In this document: positions 17,233 to 25,889 of the stretch, piece after piece | Numbering within the stretch: position 1 is the stretch's first letter | Layout: every line of letters begins with the position of its first letter | From: Eggerthellales bacterium | GTDB taxonomy: Bacteria; Actinomycetota; Coriobacteriia; Coriobacteriales; Eggerthellaceae | DNA length: 64,000 nucleotides | Direction of reading: 5' to 3' | NCBI GenBank assembly: GCA_029225085.1 | Contig: JAQXVU010000085.1 | Coordinates: forward strand, 1-64,000 | Notes under the pieces: generated by a model | The model's database searches: none | Told to the model about the DNA's origin: nothing | What the model saw: only the letters and a program-made list of their open reading frames with translations | Program-made: the position numbers and the translations under genes

Positions 17233-17888
17233 ACCTGCTGCAGCCTACCCACCGTAACGTCTTCCAGGCCCAAAGCCCAGTCGCAGGCAAGATCCTGCAG
17301 CTGAGCGATGGTGGCCGACTCATCCATGTCATACACTCCGAAGGAGCCGAAGCCCGCCTGGTTAGCAGTGCACACCGCGTAGGCGGAATCTTCCACCACC
17401 ACCGTATTGGCCGCCGTCGCCCCCAACAGCTCCGCCGCGCGCAAAAACGCATGGGGCTCTCGCTTAGAGTGGCCCACGTCGTCCACCGACACCACAGCGC
17501 CGATGAATTCAGCCATGCCCAGAGCCTCAAGGCCGATATCCAGCAAATGGTGAGGTGTGGAAGAAGCCACTGCCATAGGCACGCCAGCTGCATGCAGAGC
17601 CCGCACCAGAGCAAGCGCACCAGGCTTCGCTTCAACATCTTGGGCGTAGCGCTGGCACATGATCTCGTTCATGAGCTGCACGACCTCTTCGTTCGAAGCT
17701 TTCAGGCCATAGCCTTCGTGGAAGTAGGCCGCAACTTCGGGAATGGTCAGCGAGCAGAGATCACGCATGACCTGAGGCGTGTCCTCGATGCCGCTCATGC
17801 GACACAAGTCGGCCTCCAAACCGCGCCATGCACCCATGGAATCTGCCAACGTGCCATCGAAATCGAATACCACTGCAAAATCAGTCAT
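17211..17888 (-). CDS. HAD-superfamily phosphatase / phosphoglucomutase-like hydrolase
   Basis: A 225-residue HAD subfamily I protein. Motif I is FDFDGTLADS, motif II contains VASSTPHH, the conserved lysine is in KREPHAF and motif IV is VVVEDSAYAV. The cap domain lies between residues 15 and 85. The substrate is unknown (a small phosphorylated metabolite). The ATG at 17888 overlaps the ecfT stop as ATGA, implying translational coupling; the longer frame from 17942 is rejected. Its 3' end is part of a repeat array. Confidence 0.85.
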   Translation of the reverse strand: MTDFAVVFDFDGTLADSMGAWRGLEADLCRMSGIEDTPQVMRDLCSLTIPEVAAYFHEGYGLKASNEEVVQLMNEIMCQRYAQDVEAKPGALALVRALHAAGVPMAVASSTPHHLLDIGLEALGMAEFIGAVVSVDDVGHSKREPHAFLRAAELLGATAANTVVVEDSAYAVCTANQAGFGSFGVYDMDESATIAQLQDLACDWALGLEDVTVGRLQQVAKGPRR

Positions 17889-18724
17889 AACAACACCGCC
17901 ATTACCAGGCAAAACGCCAAACCGAATACAAGCACCGCCCAATCGCGCCCTTGCAGGCGCGTCTCATACAGAGACGTTTGACTTGCTTCCGCGCCATAGC
18001 AGCGGCATTCCAAAGCTTCCGCCAGAGTGCCCGCACGTCTGAAAAGATTCACGAACAGGGGAACCATCACCGGACCCCAAGCTTTCACGCGAGCAACGGG
18101 ACCGCCCGTTTCGAAAGAGGCGTACCGCGCCATCTGGGCCAAGCGTACCTGCTGCAGCTCTTCCACCGAAAGGGGAATGAAGCGCAGCGCAACGGTAAGC
18201 ATCATGGCAAGATCGTCTACCGGAACACGCAGCTTGCGCAGGGGGCTCATAAGGCTCGCCAGGCCACGAGTCAGATTCTCGGCCTGCGTGGTATAGGAAA
18301 TCACCAGACCACCCATAGCCAACAAGGCGATGCGCACCACGTAGAAGAAGCCTCGCTCAAGGCCCGCAGCGGTGAAGTACAGATTGCCCGCCACCAATAC
18401 GGGCGCTGCCGAGGTGAAGTAGCCGCCTTGCAGCGTTCCCACTGAGAACGTTTCCGCGGCGCTGCCGAAATAGAACGCGTTGAACAGCAGCGTGAAGAAC
18501 AGGATGAGATACAGCGGGATGAGAATCTTCGCCAGACGCCCCAAGGAAAGACCAGAGCACGCCACCACTGCGAAGAACACCGCGGCGCACAGAACGATGC
18601 CCGCCCAAGTACCCACCAGGAACAGCGTCACGGAGTACGCCAGGAGCAGAATCAGCTTCACCCGCGGGTCGGTCCGATGCACCAGCGAGGTGCCCGGTAC
18701 ATATGTCTTCGGTACGGAAATCAC
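17885..18724 (-). CDS. ecfT: ECF transporter transmembrane component EcfT
   Basis: A 279-residue protein with about six membrane segments and the coupling motifs of EcfT near LAQMARY and AEALECRCYG (related to the Ala-Arg-Gly signature). EcfT joins two ATPases (EcfA1/A2) and a substrate-binding S component for vitamin uptake. In many Gram-positives ecfA1-ecfA2-ecfT follows rplQ; here ecfT follows rplQ without the ATPase genes, and a terminator lies just upstream. A BioY S component occurs at 49 kb and may use this EcfT. Confidence 0.85.
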   Translation of the reverse strand: MISVPKTYVPGTSLVHRTDPRVKLILLLAYSVTLFLVGTWAGIVLCAAVFFAVVACSGLSLGRLAKILIPLYLILFFTLLFNAFYFGSAAETFSVGTLQGGYFTSAAPVLVAGNLYFTAAGLERGFFYVVRIALLAMGGLVISYTTQAENLTRGLASLMSPLRKLRVPVDDLAMMLTVALRFIPLSVEELQQVRLAQMARYASFETGGPVARVKAWGPVMVPLFVNLFRRAGTLAEALECRCYGAEASQTSLYETRLQGRDWAVLVFGLAFCLVMAVLL

Positions 18725-18742
18725 TCAAGCATTATCCCACGC

Positions 18743-18774
18743 AAAAACAAAACGAGGACCCCGAAGGGTCCTCG
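18743..18774 (-). terminator. Terminator of the ribosomal protein-rpoA operon
   Basis: Stem 18753-18761 with 18766-18774 (CGAGGACCC), CGAA on the plus strand as loop, followed on the minus strand by GTTTTGTTTTT. It lies between rplQ and ecfT, about 20 bp before the ecfT start. Confidence 0.85.
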
Positions 18775-18799
18775 CGTACGTTAAAAGTTGGAAAAGGGC

Positions 18800-19336
18800 T
18801 TACTCAGCCTTCTTCTCCTCCTCAGCAGCCTCCTCTGCAGGAGCCTCAGCCTCGGCGGTCTCCTCAGCAGGAGCCTCGGCAGTCTCCTCGACTACCTCCT
18901 CAGCCTTCTCCTCTGCAGGAGCAGCAACAGCCTTAGGAGCCTCAGCAGGCTTCTCAGCCTTCTCCTTCTTTACGACAGGCTCCTGAACGAGCTCCATGAT
19001 AACCATAGGAGCGTTGTCGCCCTTACGGTTGCCAAGCTTCATGATGCGGGTGTAGCCACCGTTGCGGTCAGCATACATGCCCTGATCAACCTTGGCGAAG
19101 ATCTCGTATACCAGCTCCTTGTCGCCCAGGGCGGCAATGGCCAGACGACGGGAGTGCAAGTCGCCGCGCTTTGCCCAAGTGATGACCTTGTCAACCAGTG
19201 GGCGAATCTCCTTGGCGCGAGCCTCAACCGTCTTAATGCGGTCGTGAGTGAACAGTGCGCAAGCAAGGCTCTTCTTCATAGCCTTAGTGTGGCTATAGTC
19301 GGTACCGAGCTTACGGCCCTTCTTGTAATGCCTCAT
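18800..19336 (-). CDS. rplQ: 50S ribosomal protein L17 with acidic tail
   Basis: A 178-residue protein. The first about 115 residues match L17 (MRHYKKGRKLGTDYSHTKAM; LFTHDRIKTVEARAKEIRP). After that an Ala/Glu-rich tail of about 50 residues, with repeated EEAEAPAEE-type units, extends the usual bacterial length of around 120. It is the last gene of the operon. Confidence 0.95.
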   Translation of the reverse strand: MRHYKKGRKLGTDYSHTKAMKKSLACALFTHDRIKTVEARAKEIRPLVDKVITWAKRGDLHSRRLAIAALGDKELVYEIFAKVDQGMYADRNGGYTRIMKLGNRKGDNAPMVIMELVQEPVVKKEKAEKPAEAPKAVAAPAEEKAEEVVEETAEAPAEETAEAEAPAEEAAEEEKKAE

Positions 19337-19351
19337 GATTCAAATCTCCTA

Positions 19352-20308
19352 TTATTGCTTCAAATTGAGGTCCATAGAGATCAACTTATCCTTGACCTCC
19401 TCAATGGACTTCGCACCAAAGTTCCTGATGTTCAGCAGGTCGTTCTCAGAGTACTCAACCAGCTGACGTACAGAGTGAATGCCTGCACGCTTCAGGCAGT
19501 TGTAGGAACGGACGGAAAGGTCCAGATCCTCAATCTGCTTGTCGAGCTCGGCGTTGGTCTTCTGACCCTCAGGAGCGAAGATGGAAGGAGCCTCAGCGCC
19601 CTCCTCGTCACCCTCACCGGTCTCGATAAGGTTCAGGAATGCACCCATGTACTGGTTGATGATGTTGGCTGCCTGGCATACCGCATCCGTAGGAGTGGTA
19701 GAGCCATCAGTCTCAACTTCAAGAACAAGCTTGTCGTAATCAGTACGCTGACCAACACGAGTGTCGGAGACGTTCAGAGTGCAACGACGTACGGGCGAGA
19801 ACAGGGAGTCGACATGAATGATGCCGATGGGGTCCTCAGTACGCTTGTTGCGATCTGCAGAAACGTAGCCGCGACCAACGCCGATGCGGATGGTCATGTC
19901 AAGCTGACCACCGTCGGCTACGGTTGCGATAACGTGCTCGGGGTTGATGAGCTCGAACTCAGTGGGGACCTCAAGATCCGCACCGGTCACCGTGCATGGG
20001 CCCTCTGCGAACACATGTGCAGTGGCCTCGGTCACGTCGCTGTTAAGAGCGGAGAAGACAAGACCCTTCACGTTCAGAACGATATCGGTGATGTCCTCGA
20101 TTACACCCTCAGCAGTGGTGAACTCATGCTGCACTCCCTGAATCTGGATGGCGGTAGCCTTAGCGCCATCCAGAGAAGAGAGCAGAACACGACGAATGCT
20201 ATTGCCCAGCGTAGTACCATATCCGCGCTCGAGAGGTTCAACTATGAAACGAGCAACCGTGCTGTTTACTTCCTCAGCGGTTACCGTCGGCCTCATGAAT
20301 TCAGTCAT
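19352..20308 (-). CDS. rpoA: DNA-directed RNA polymerase subunit alpha
   Basis: A 318-residue alpha subunit. The N-terminal dimerisation domain contains EPLERGYGTTLGNSIRRVLL; the C-terminal domain (about 250-318) contains LDLSVRSYNCLKRAGIHSV and NLLNIRNFG, which contact UP elements and activators. It lies between rpsD and rplQ as is typical. Confidence 0.97.
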   Translation of the reverse strand: MTEFMRPTVTAEEVNSTVARFIVEPLERGYGTTLGNSIRRVLLSSLDGAKATAIQIQGVQHEFTTAEGVIEDITDIVLNVKGLVFSALNSDVTEATAHVFAEGPCTVTGADLEVPTEFELINPEHVIATVADGGQLDMTIRIGVGRGYVSADRNKRTEDPIGIIHVDSLFSPVRRCTLNVSDTRVGQRTDYDKLVLEVETDGSTTPTDAVCQAANIINQYMGAFLNLIETGEGDEEGAEAPSIFAPEGQKTNAELDKQIEDLDLSVRSYNCLKRAGIHSVRQLVEYSENDLLNIRNFGAKSIEEVKDKLISMDLNLKQ

Positions 20309-20339
20309 GTTTTTAGCCTCCTAATAGTGCGCGAAACGA

Positions 20340-20933
20340 TTACTTAGAGTAGAGCTCAACGATCAGCTGCTCGCGGATGTCCAGATCAATCTGGTCGCGG
20401 GTAGGCAGGCTCAGCACGCTGCCCTGCAGCTTCTCGATGTCAACCTCCAACCAAGCTGGAACCTGAACACGCTCGTTGGAAACGAGAGCGCTCTTAATCA
20501 CGAGCAGATCCTTGGCCTTAGGAGCAACAGCTACCAGGTCGCCAGGACGAACGCGATAGGAAGGGATGTCAACACGCTTGCCGTTCACGGTGATGTGACC
20601 GTGGGAAACAGTCTGGCGAGCCTCCTTACGGGTGGAAGCGAAGCCCAGACGGAAAACCACGTTGTCGAGACGAGACTCGAGGATGGTCATCAGATTCTCA
20701 CCGGTTACGCCAGGCATAGCCTTGGCCTTCTCGAAGTAGGTGTGGAACTGCTTCTCAAGAACGCCGTATACGAACTTAGCCTTCTGCTTCTCGCGAAGCT
20801 GCATGCCGTACTCGCTCTCGGAGCGACGACGACGCTGAGGCTGTCGATTAGACTTCTTGGAATATCCCAAAACGACCGGATCCAAACCAAGCTGACGACA
20901 ACGCTTGAGAACCGGAGTCCTGTTAATTGCCAT
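20340..20933 (-). CDS. rpsD: 30S ribosomal protein S4
   Basis: A 197-residue S4 with an S4 RNA-binding domain (ESRLDNVVFRLGFASTRKEA, HGHITVNGKRV). It begins MAINRTPVLKRCRQLGLDP and lacks the zinc-type cysteine cluster of some S4 paralogues. Primary 16S rRNA binder. It lies 19 bp after rpsK. Confidence 0.96.
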   Translation of the reverse strand: MAINRTPVLKRCRQLGLDPVVLGYSKKSNRQPQRRRRSESEYGMQLREKQKAKFVYGVLEKQFHTYFEKAKAMPGVTGENLMTILESRLDNVVFRLGFASTRKEARQTVSHGHITVNGKRVDIPSYRVRPGDLVAVAPKAKDLLVIKSALVSNERVQVPAWLEVDIEKLQGSVLSLPTRDQIDLDIREQLIVELYSK

Positions 20934-20952
20934 AATTTATCGGTCCTTTCGA

Positions 20953-21351
20953 TTAAACACGACGACGCTTGCGCTGACGGCAACCGTTGTGTGGAATAGG
21001 GGTGCAATCCTGGATGCTGGATACTTCAAGACCAGCAGCCTGCAGGGAGCGGATAGCGGTCTCACGGCCGGAGCCGGGGCCCTTTACGTAAACCGCAACC
21101 TTGCGCAGGCCATGCTCCATAGCGGTCTTTGCTGCAGCCTCAGCTGCCATCTGTGCAGCGAATGGAGTGGACTTACGGGAGCCCTTGAAACCAACGGTGC
21201 CAGCAGACTGCCAAGAGATCACATTGCCCTGAGGATCGGTGATGCTCACGATGGTGTTGTTGAACGTAGACTTGATATGAGCTGCGCCTACGGTAATGTT
21301 CTTGCGATCCGCACGCTTGATGCGCGTACGTACATTCTTCTTAGCTGCCAT
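20953..21351 (-). CDS. rpsK: 30S ribosomal protein S11
   Basis: A 132-residue S11 with [20 protein letters not shown] and the C-terminal [18 protein letters not shown]. It lies 3 bp after rpsM. Confidence 0.97.
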   Translation of the reverse strand: MAAKKNVRTRIKRADRKNITVGAAHIKSTFNNTIVSITDPQGNVISWQSAGTVGFKGSRKSTPFAAQMAAEAAAKTAMEHGLRKVAVYVKGPGSGRETAIRSLQAAGLEVSSIQDCTPIPHNGCRQRKRRRV

Positions 21352-21354
21352 ATG

Positions 21355-21723
21355 TTACTTCTTCTTTCCGCCGACTTGACGCTTAGGACCCTTGCGCGTA
21401 CGAGCATTGGTGTGAGTACGCTGGCCACGAACAGGGAGGCCACGACGATGGCGAAGGCCACGATAGCAGCCGATCTCCATCAGGCGCTTGATGTTCTGAG
21501 TGCGCTCGCGATGCAGGTCACCCTCAACAAGCAGGTTGTTGTTGATGTAGTCACGCAGCTTTGCGAGATCCTCTTCACCGAGGTCGCGAACACGGATGTC
21601 TGGGTCTACGCCAGTCTCAGCGAGAATCTTCTTAGAAGTGGTCAGGCCGATGCCATAGATATAAGTCAAGCCAATTTCAATGCGCTTGTCACGAGGAAGG
21701 TCAACACCTACAAGACGTGCCAT
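21355..21723 (-). CDS. rpsM: 30S ribosomal protein S13
   Basis: A 122-residue S13. [25 protein letters not shown] and the C-terminal [19 protein letters not shown] are diagnostic. It is located between rpmJ and rpsK. Confidence 0.97.
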   Translation of the reverse strand: MARLVGVDLPRDKRIEIGLTYIYGIGLTTSKKILAETGVDPDIRVRDLGEEDLAKLRDYINNNLLVEGDLHRERTQNIKRLMEIGCYRGLRHRRGLPVRGQRTHTNARTRKGPKRQVGGKKK

Positions 21724-21743
21724 TTTTACTGTTCCTTTCCTCT

Positions 21744-21857
21744 TTAACCCTGACGCTGCTTATGACGAGGGTTCTCGCAGATTACGAGGACCTTGCCATG
21801 GCGTCGAATGATCTTGCACTTGTCGCACATTTTCTTGACAGAAGGACGTACCTTCAT
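21744..21857 (-). CDS. rpmJ: 50S ribosomal protein L36
   Basis: A short frame of 37 codons read on the minus strand: it begins [20 protein letters not shown] and ends NPRHKQRQG. The four zinc ligands (C-x2-C...C...H) make it the zinc-containing form of L36. It lies between infA and rpsM, as usual. Confidence 0.95.
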   Translation of the reverse strand: MKVRPSVKKMCDKCKIIRRHGKVLVICENPRHKQRQG

Positions 21858-22000
21858 TCTCAATTTCCTTTCGGTTATGCGTCTATATATGTTCACACCC
21901 AGCCGCAGGTGATTGATGCCATAGAAATTCCTTCAGACGGCTTTCTGAAGACCCTCTGCTGTCGCCTTCGCCTCGAGGGCAGAACGAAGGAGCGCTTTTG

Positions 22001-22219
22001 TTACTTGAAACGGTAGGTGATACGACCGCGTTCAAGGTCGTACACGGAGAGCTCTACGGTCACGCGGTCACCGGGAAGAATCTTGATATAGTGCATACGC
22101 ATCTTTCCGGAGATGTGAGCAAGAATGGTATGACCATTTTCAAGCTCAACCCTAAACATGGCGTTGGGCAGGGCTTCTACAACCTTACCCTCAAGCTCAA
22201 TTACGTCGTCTTTAGCCAA
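22001..22219 (-). CDS. infA: Translation initiation factor IF-1
   Basis: A 72-residue OB-fold protein ([40 protein letters not shown]). The start codon is TTG at 22217-22219, with AAGGGA 6 nt upstream; non-ATG starts for an initiation factor gene are noteworthy. It heads the rpmJ-rpsM-rpsK-rpsD-rpoA-rplQ unit. Confidence 0.96.
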   Translation of the reverse strand: MAKDDVIELEGKVVEALPNAMFRVELENGHTILAHISGKMRMHYIKILPGDRVTVELSVYDLERGRITYRFK

Positions 22220-22501
22220 CGAAATCCCTTACCTCGAGTTTATTCCATAAAGCGACTTGATATTTTAGCGCATAAAACCAAGCCTACACAAGTAGGCACA
22301 CAAAATGAGCACACTCTCCCCAAAGGAGGTGTGCGATCATCTCTTGGCCGGAGACTAAGCCCTCATACAGTGATTTGGACATAGAACTCCTGCGCTAATT
22401 GTTCAACCTTATTTATTATGCACGGAGACGCACTTTGCGCAATAAGCAACCGGTCTCCCCACATTTTCTACGCAGGTCATAGCCGCCTAAAGAGGTAGGG
22501 C
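22220..22501. other. Non-coding region upstream of infA
   Basis: About 280 bp without an ORF I trust. It contains a small hairpin (GCCTAC, 22282-22287, with GTAGGC, 22292-22297) and an imperfect CACAC...GTGTG hairpin near 22310-22333. The infA promoter should lie here on the minus strand, but I cannot assign it confidently. Confidence 0.5.
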
Positions 22502-22527
22502 AAAAAGAAAGCTCCCGAAGAGGGAGC
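22502..22527 (-). terminator. Terminator after tRNA-Lys
   Basis: GCTCCC (22511-22516) pairs with GGGAGC (22522-22527); on the minus strand it is followed by TTTCTTTTTG. Confidence 0.85.
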
Positions 22528-22539
22528 GAATAGGCGAAC

Positions 22540-22615
22540 TGGTGGGCCGTCAGGGACTCGAACCCTGGACCTTGGGATTAAAAGTCCCCTGCTCTACCAA
22601 CTGAGCTAACGGCCC
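22540..22615 (-). tRNA. tRNA-Lys (UUU)
   Basis: The minus strand gives a full cloverleaf: acceptor GGGCCGT with ACGGCCC, D-arm TAGCTCAGTTGGTAGAGCA, anticodon stem GGGAC with loop TTTTTAA-type and anticodon TTT, T-arm GGTTCGAGTCC. Discriminator A and an encoded CCA are present (22540-22542). Confidence 0.95.
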
Positions 22616-22819
22616 CTGTGCATTAGATTATAGCGTCTGAATTATACCAGCCTTACTTTTACGGTCAATTGAGCCCCACGCATTCTCTTTGGTTAAACAC
22701 ATTCCCTGTGGCAACCTGTGGTATCATTCCTTGCGTATTGCTGCAGCATACGTCGTTTTTCCTGCAAGAGAACCCTATTCAGCATTTCGTTTTCGCAGGA
22801 GATCGCGCAGCACATGCAC

Positions 22820-22893
22820 TGGCCCATCGTCCAACGGCAGGACCCTGGTTTTTGGTACCAGTTATGTAGGTTCGAATCCTGCTGGGCCAGCCA
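22820..22893 (+). tRNA. tRNA-Gln (UUG)
   Basis: Acceptor TGGCCCA (22820-22826) pairs with TGGGCCA (22883-22889). The anticodon arm is CTGGT-TTTTGGT-ACCAG with anticodon TTG, and the T-loop is GGTTCGAATCC. Discriminator G and CCA (22891-22893) are encoded. Confidence 0.95.
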
Positions 22894-22905
22894 GCTTTCA
22901 CAGTC

Positions 22906-22934
22906 AGCGAGCCCTCGTGGCTCGCTTTTCTTTT
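22906..22934 (+). terminator. Terminator after tRNA-Gln
   Basis: AGCGAGCC (22906-22913) pairs with GGCTCGCT (22919-22926), followed by TTTTCTTTT. Confidence 0.9.
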
Positions 22935-23229
22935 GCTGGCAACGCCTCGCTCGCCGCCTACCGCGATCGACCTCGGCATAGCCGCCATGCGCACCTCGCT
23001 CGCCCACGGCATAGATGCTGTCTGCCGCCTCACTCGCCGCGCCACTCATGGAACCGCGCTAAAGGTGAACTTCCCGCAGGTTTTCCGCCAACTTCCACAT
23101 TGCTTTGATAAAGGATTGCAGCAACTTTCGGCGTACTTTCATGAAGGATCGCAGCAACATTCCTCGCACTTTCGCAGAGGTTTCATCGAGCTAAGAACTC
23201 ACGGCTCGTGAGAACCCCTCAGTAACGTT
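22935..23229. other. Intergenic region before the adhesin gene
   Basis: No gene seen. Imperfect direct repeats of AAGGATTGCAGCAACTTTCG and GAAGGATCGCAGCAACATTC type lie near 23115 and 23145. A promoter was not identified with confidence. Confidence 0.5.
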
Positions 23230-23253
23230 TCTCCTATCTAGATAGTTAGGAGA
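23230..23253 (+). promoter_or_regulatory. Hairpin that masks the adhesin ribosome binding site
   Basis: TCTCCTA (23230-23236) pairs perfectly with TAGGAGA (23247-23253), which contains the AGGAG Shine-Dalgarno. An extra C-G pair follows beyond one mismatch. The adhesin ATG is at 23259. Such a stem can limit translation until it melts or is remodelled. Confidence 0.6.
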
Positions 23254-23258
23254 ACGCC

Positions 23259-25877
23259 ATGAGAATCAACCCGCCACCATCACACACAGCCCAAAAACGA
23301 GCTCAGACAGTCGGACTCTGCATCCTGCTGATTGCCGCGCTGGTCTTCAGCCTCGTGCCCATCGGGCTCTTCAGCCTCAGCTCGCCTCAAAACGCCTATG
23401 CCGCCACCACAGCCAAATTTAACACGGTCATGGTCACCGCTTCGGGCAAGGATTACCAGATGTACCAGCGCAGCGATGGCGCCTTAGCCTACTGCTATGA
23501 CCCAGGAAACGAGCCCCCTACCACAGCGGCAACCTACACTCTCACCAGCAAGAAAGACCCCATTGCCGCCTACATCGTGGCAAAGGGCTATCCCTTCACC
23601 CGCGACATCGCTGGCGAGACCTGGAACAAGGGCCAAGCACAATGCATCACCCAGATCGCTCTCTGGTTCTATCGCAGCTACGGTTCAGACCCTGACAACT
23701 ATTACACAGGGTGCGACTCATACATGAAGACCCTCTTCCACGATGCGAGCCTGGTAGATGCCGCCCTCTCCCTTTGCAAGAAGGCACTGAAGTACGACGG
23801 ATCCGATGCCAGCATCAACGGGTGCATTACCATCTGGAAGAGCTCTGACAGCTCTATGCAGGACACCGTTCTCGTTGGCGACATGACCGGCACCTGCTCC
23901 GTGAAGAAGACCTCTTCCGATACCACCATCACCGGAAAGAACGATTGCTACAGCCTGACAGGAGCAACCTTCGGCGTGTACTCCGACAGCGCTTGCAAGA
24001 CCCAGGTAGACACTCTGACCACCAAGGCCGACGGAACAACCGCCAACAGCAAGAAACTCGCTGAGGGTACCTACTATCTGAAGGAGACGAAGGCGCCTGA
24101 AGGCTTCATCGCCGACGACACCGTGCATAAGGTGACGGTATCCGCTGGCGAGAATAAGGCCGTTGCCATTTCCGATAAGCCCGCCTTCGCCAAAGCTGAC
24201 CTCCTCCTGCAGAAGCTCGACGCGGAAACAGGGCAGGCAAGCCCCCTTGCCGCAGCCACCCTAGCAAACGCTCAGTTCAGCGTCACTCACTATGGCGGCT
24301 ACTTCAGCAGCGCTGCCGATGCCCAGAAAGCAGGCACCAAGCTACGTTCGTGGGTGTTCGCCACCGATAAAACGGGGAAGGTGAGCATCGCCGATGCCGA
24401 CGCGAAGGTCTCTGGCGACAACCTCTATACATTCGGCGGAGCCGTTGGTCTGCCCCTTGGCACCTACGTGATCGCCGAAACCCAAGCCCCTGAGGGATAC
24501 GTCACCACTGAAGAACCCATCCTGTTGGTAGTGAAGCCCGACGGCAAAAGCTCTTGCACCGTGCAAAACGGCGACGGCATCACGGTCAGCACCTGCAGCA
24601 ACCTGAAAAGCTGCACCATTCCCGAGCAGCTCATCCGAGGCAACCTGGCCTTTACGAAGGCACATCTCACCGAGGAAGACCCCCTTGCCAACTGCGCATT
24701 CCTGCTGACCTCGGTCACCACAGGTGAAACCCACGTACTGGTGACCAATGAAGAAGGCCGCTTCGACAGCTCCACGCTCCCTGCCGCCCAAAACACCAAC
24801 GCAAACGATGCGGCAGTTACCGGCTACGCCATCTCCCCTGACGATGAAGGGCTCTTCACCAGCGTCGACATCTCTGCGGTGGAAGTGCAAGACGAGCTTC
24901 TGACCAGCGATTGCGGACTCTGGTTCGGCAGAGATGCTCAGGGTGGGGCGCTTGCACCCCAGGAGAGCCTTGCCTCCTTGCCCTACGACCGCTACCTGCT
25001 CACAGAGCTGCCGTGCCAAGCCAACAGCCGCAAGGCACTAGGACGAGACGTGATTCTCTACGCATCCGACGAGGCCATTTTCATCTCTCAAAATAACGTC
25101 ACCGTCGATGCGGGAACCATCGTGAATGACTCCCTGCCCCTGCCCACGTTAAAGACCCTCCTCCTGCAAACGGGATCCGACGCAAAGGAAACGGCTCTGA
25201 AAACCTCTGGAGAAACCCGCCTGACCGACGTGGTTTCCTATCAGGACCTCAGAAACGGCGTCACCTACCGCTTCACGTCCCTGCTCTTCGATACCCAGGC
25301 CAATCTGCCCTTGCTGAAGCCCGAGGTGACCAAGGCCCTCACCGCCAAAAAGCTGCAAACCGAGATTACCAAGGTGTACCAGGCCTTAGGCATCACAACC
25401 CCCGTTCCCGAAATCGTCTACAAAACCAAGTCTGACGGAACAAAGGAGATCGCCGTGAAGAACGAATCTGAGGTGAGAGACGTGGTCCTCATCTGCACGG
25501 GAGAACCCGACTACCAGCTGCTTACTACCCTGTTGGAAAAAGATTCCCTTCTCGCCCCTTACCTGATTGCCGCGACCACGGATTACACCGGTGAGACCAG
25601 CGAGGGAACCTTGGGCATCAACCTCCCCGCCTTCAACAGCGATCAGTTGGCCGGCAAGTCCGTCGTCTGCTTCGAGGCCCTGACCGTCGCCTCTACCGAA
25701 ACTGTCGATGCGGTGGAAGTAAACGAAGGCAACAAGGACCAGCAAATTGCCTTCGATGAGGACGAACCCGAGCCAGGTCTTCCCAAGACAGGCGTCGCCT
25801 TTGCCGGAGCCATCGTCCTAGCGCTTGGCGCCCTCGTTGTCGGCAGCACCCTCATCGCCCGATCCCGCAGACGCTAA
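23259..25877 (+). CDS. LPXTG-anchored thioester-domain surface adhesin with SpaA and VaFE-like domains
   Basis: An 872-residue secreted protein. A signal peptide runs to about 48 (NAYAA). The thioester domain has Cys79 in LAYCYDPG and Gln132 in TQIALW, the pair that forms an internal Cys-Gln thioester able to bind host proteins covalently. Then come SpaA-like repeats (SLTGATFGVYS...EGTYYLKETKAPEGF; LPLGTYVIAETQAPEGY; a third near 460-620) and a VaFE/ester-bond-like domain (about 640-830; VVCFEAL). The sorting signal LPKTG is at 841-845, followed by a membrane helix and RSRRR. The sortase gene follows 12 bp later. Role: cell-surface attachment. Confidence 0.88.
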   Translation: MRINPPPSHTAQKRAQTVGLCILLIAALVFSLVPIGLFSLSSPQNAYAATTAKFNTVMVTASGKDYQMYQRSDGALAYCYDPGNEPPTTAATYTLTSKKDPIAAYIVAKGYPFTRDIAGETWNKGQAQCITQIALWFYRSYGSDPDNYYTGCDSYMKTLFHDASLVDAALSLCKKALKYDGSDASINGCITIWKSSDSSMQDTVLVGDMTGTCSVKKTSSDTTITGKNDCYSLTGATFGVYSDSACKTQVDTLTTKADGTTANSKKLAEGTYYLKETKAPEGFIADDTVHKVTVSAGENKAVAISDKPAFAKADLLLQKLDAETGQASPLAAATLANAQFSVTHYGGYFSSAADAQKAGTKLRSWVFATDKTGKVSIADADAKVSGDNLYTFGGAVGLPLGTYVIAETQAPEGYVTTEEPILLVVKPDGKSSCTVQNGDGITVSTCSNLKSCTIPEQLIRGNLAFTKAHLTEEDPLANCAFLLTSVTTGETHVLVTNEEGRFDSSTLPAAQNTNANDAAVTGYAISPDDEGLFTSVDISAVEVQDELLTSDCGLWFGRDAQGGALAPQESLASLPYDRYLLTELPCQANSRKALGRDVILYASDEAIFISQNNVTVDAGTIVNDSLPLPTLKTLLLQTGSDAKETALKTSGETRLTDVVSYQDLRNGVTYRFTSLLFDTQANLPLLKPEVTKALTAKKLQTEITKVYQALGITTPVPEIVYKTKSDGTKEIAVKNESEVRDVVLICTGEPDYQLLTTLLEKDSLLAPYLIAATTDYTGETSEGTLGINLPAFNSDQLAGKSVVCFEALTVASTETVDAVEVNEGNKDQQIAFDEDEPEPGLPKTGVAFAGAIVLALGALVVGSTLIARSRRR

Positions 25878-25889
25878 CAGCGGCATGGC

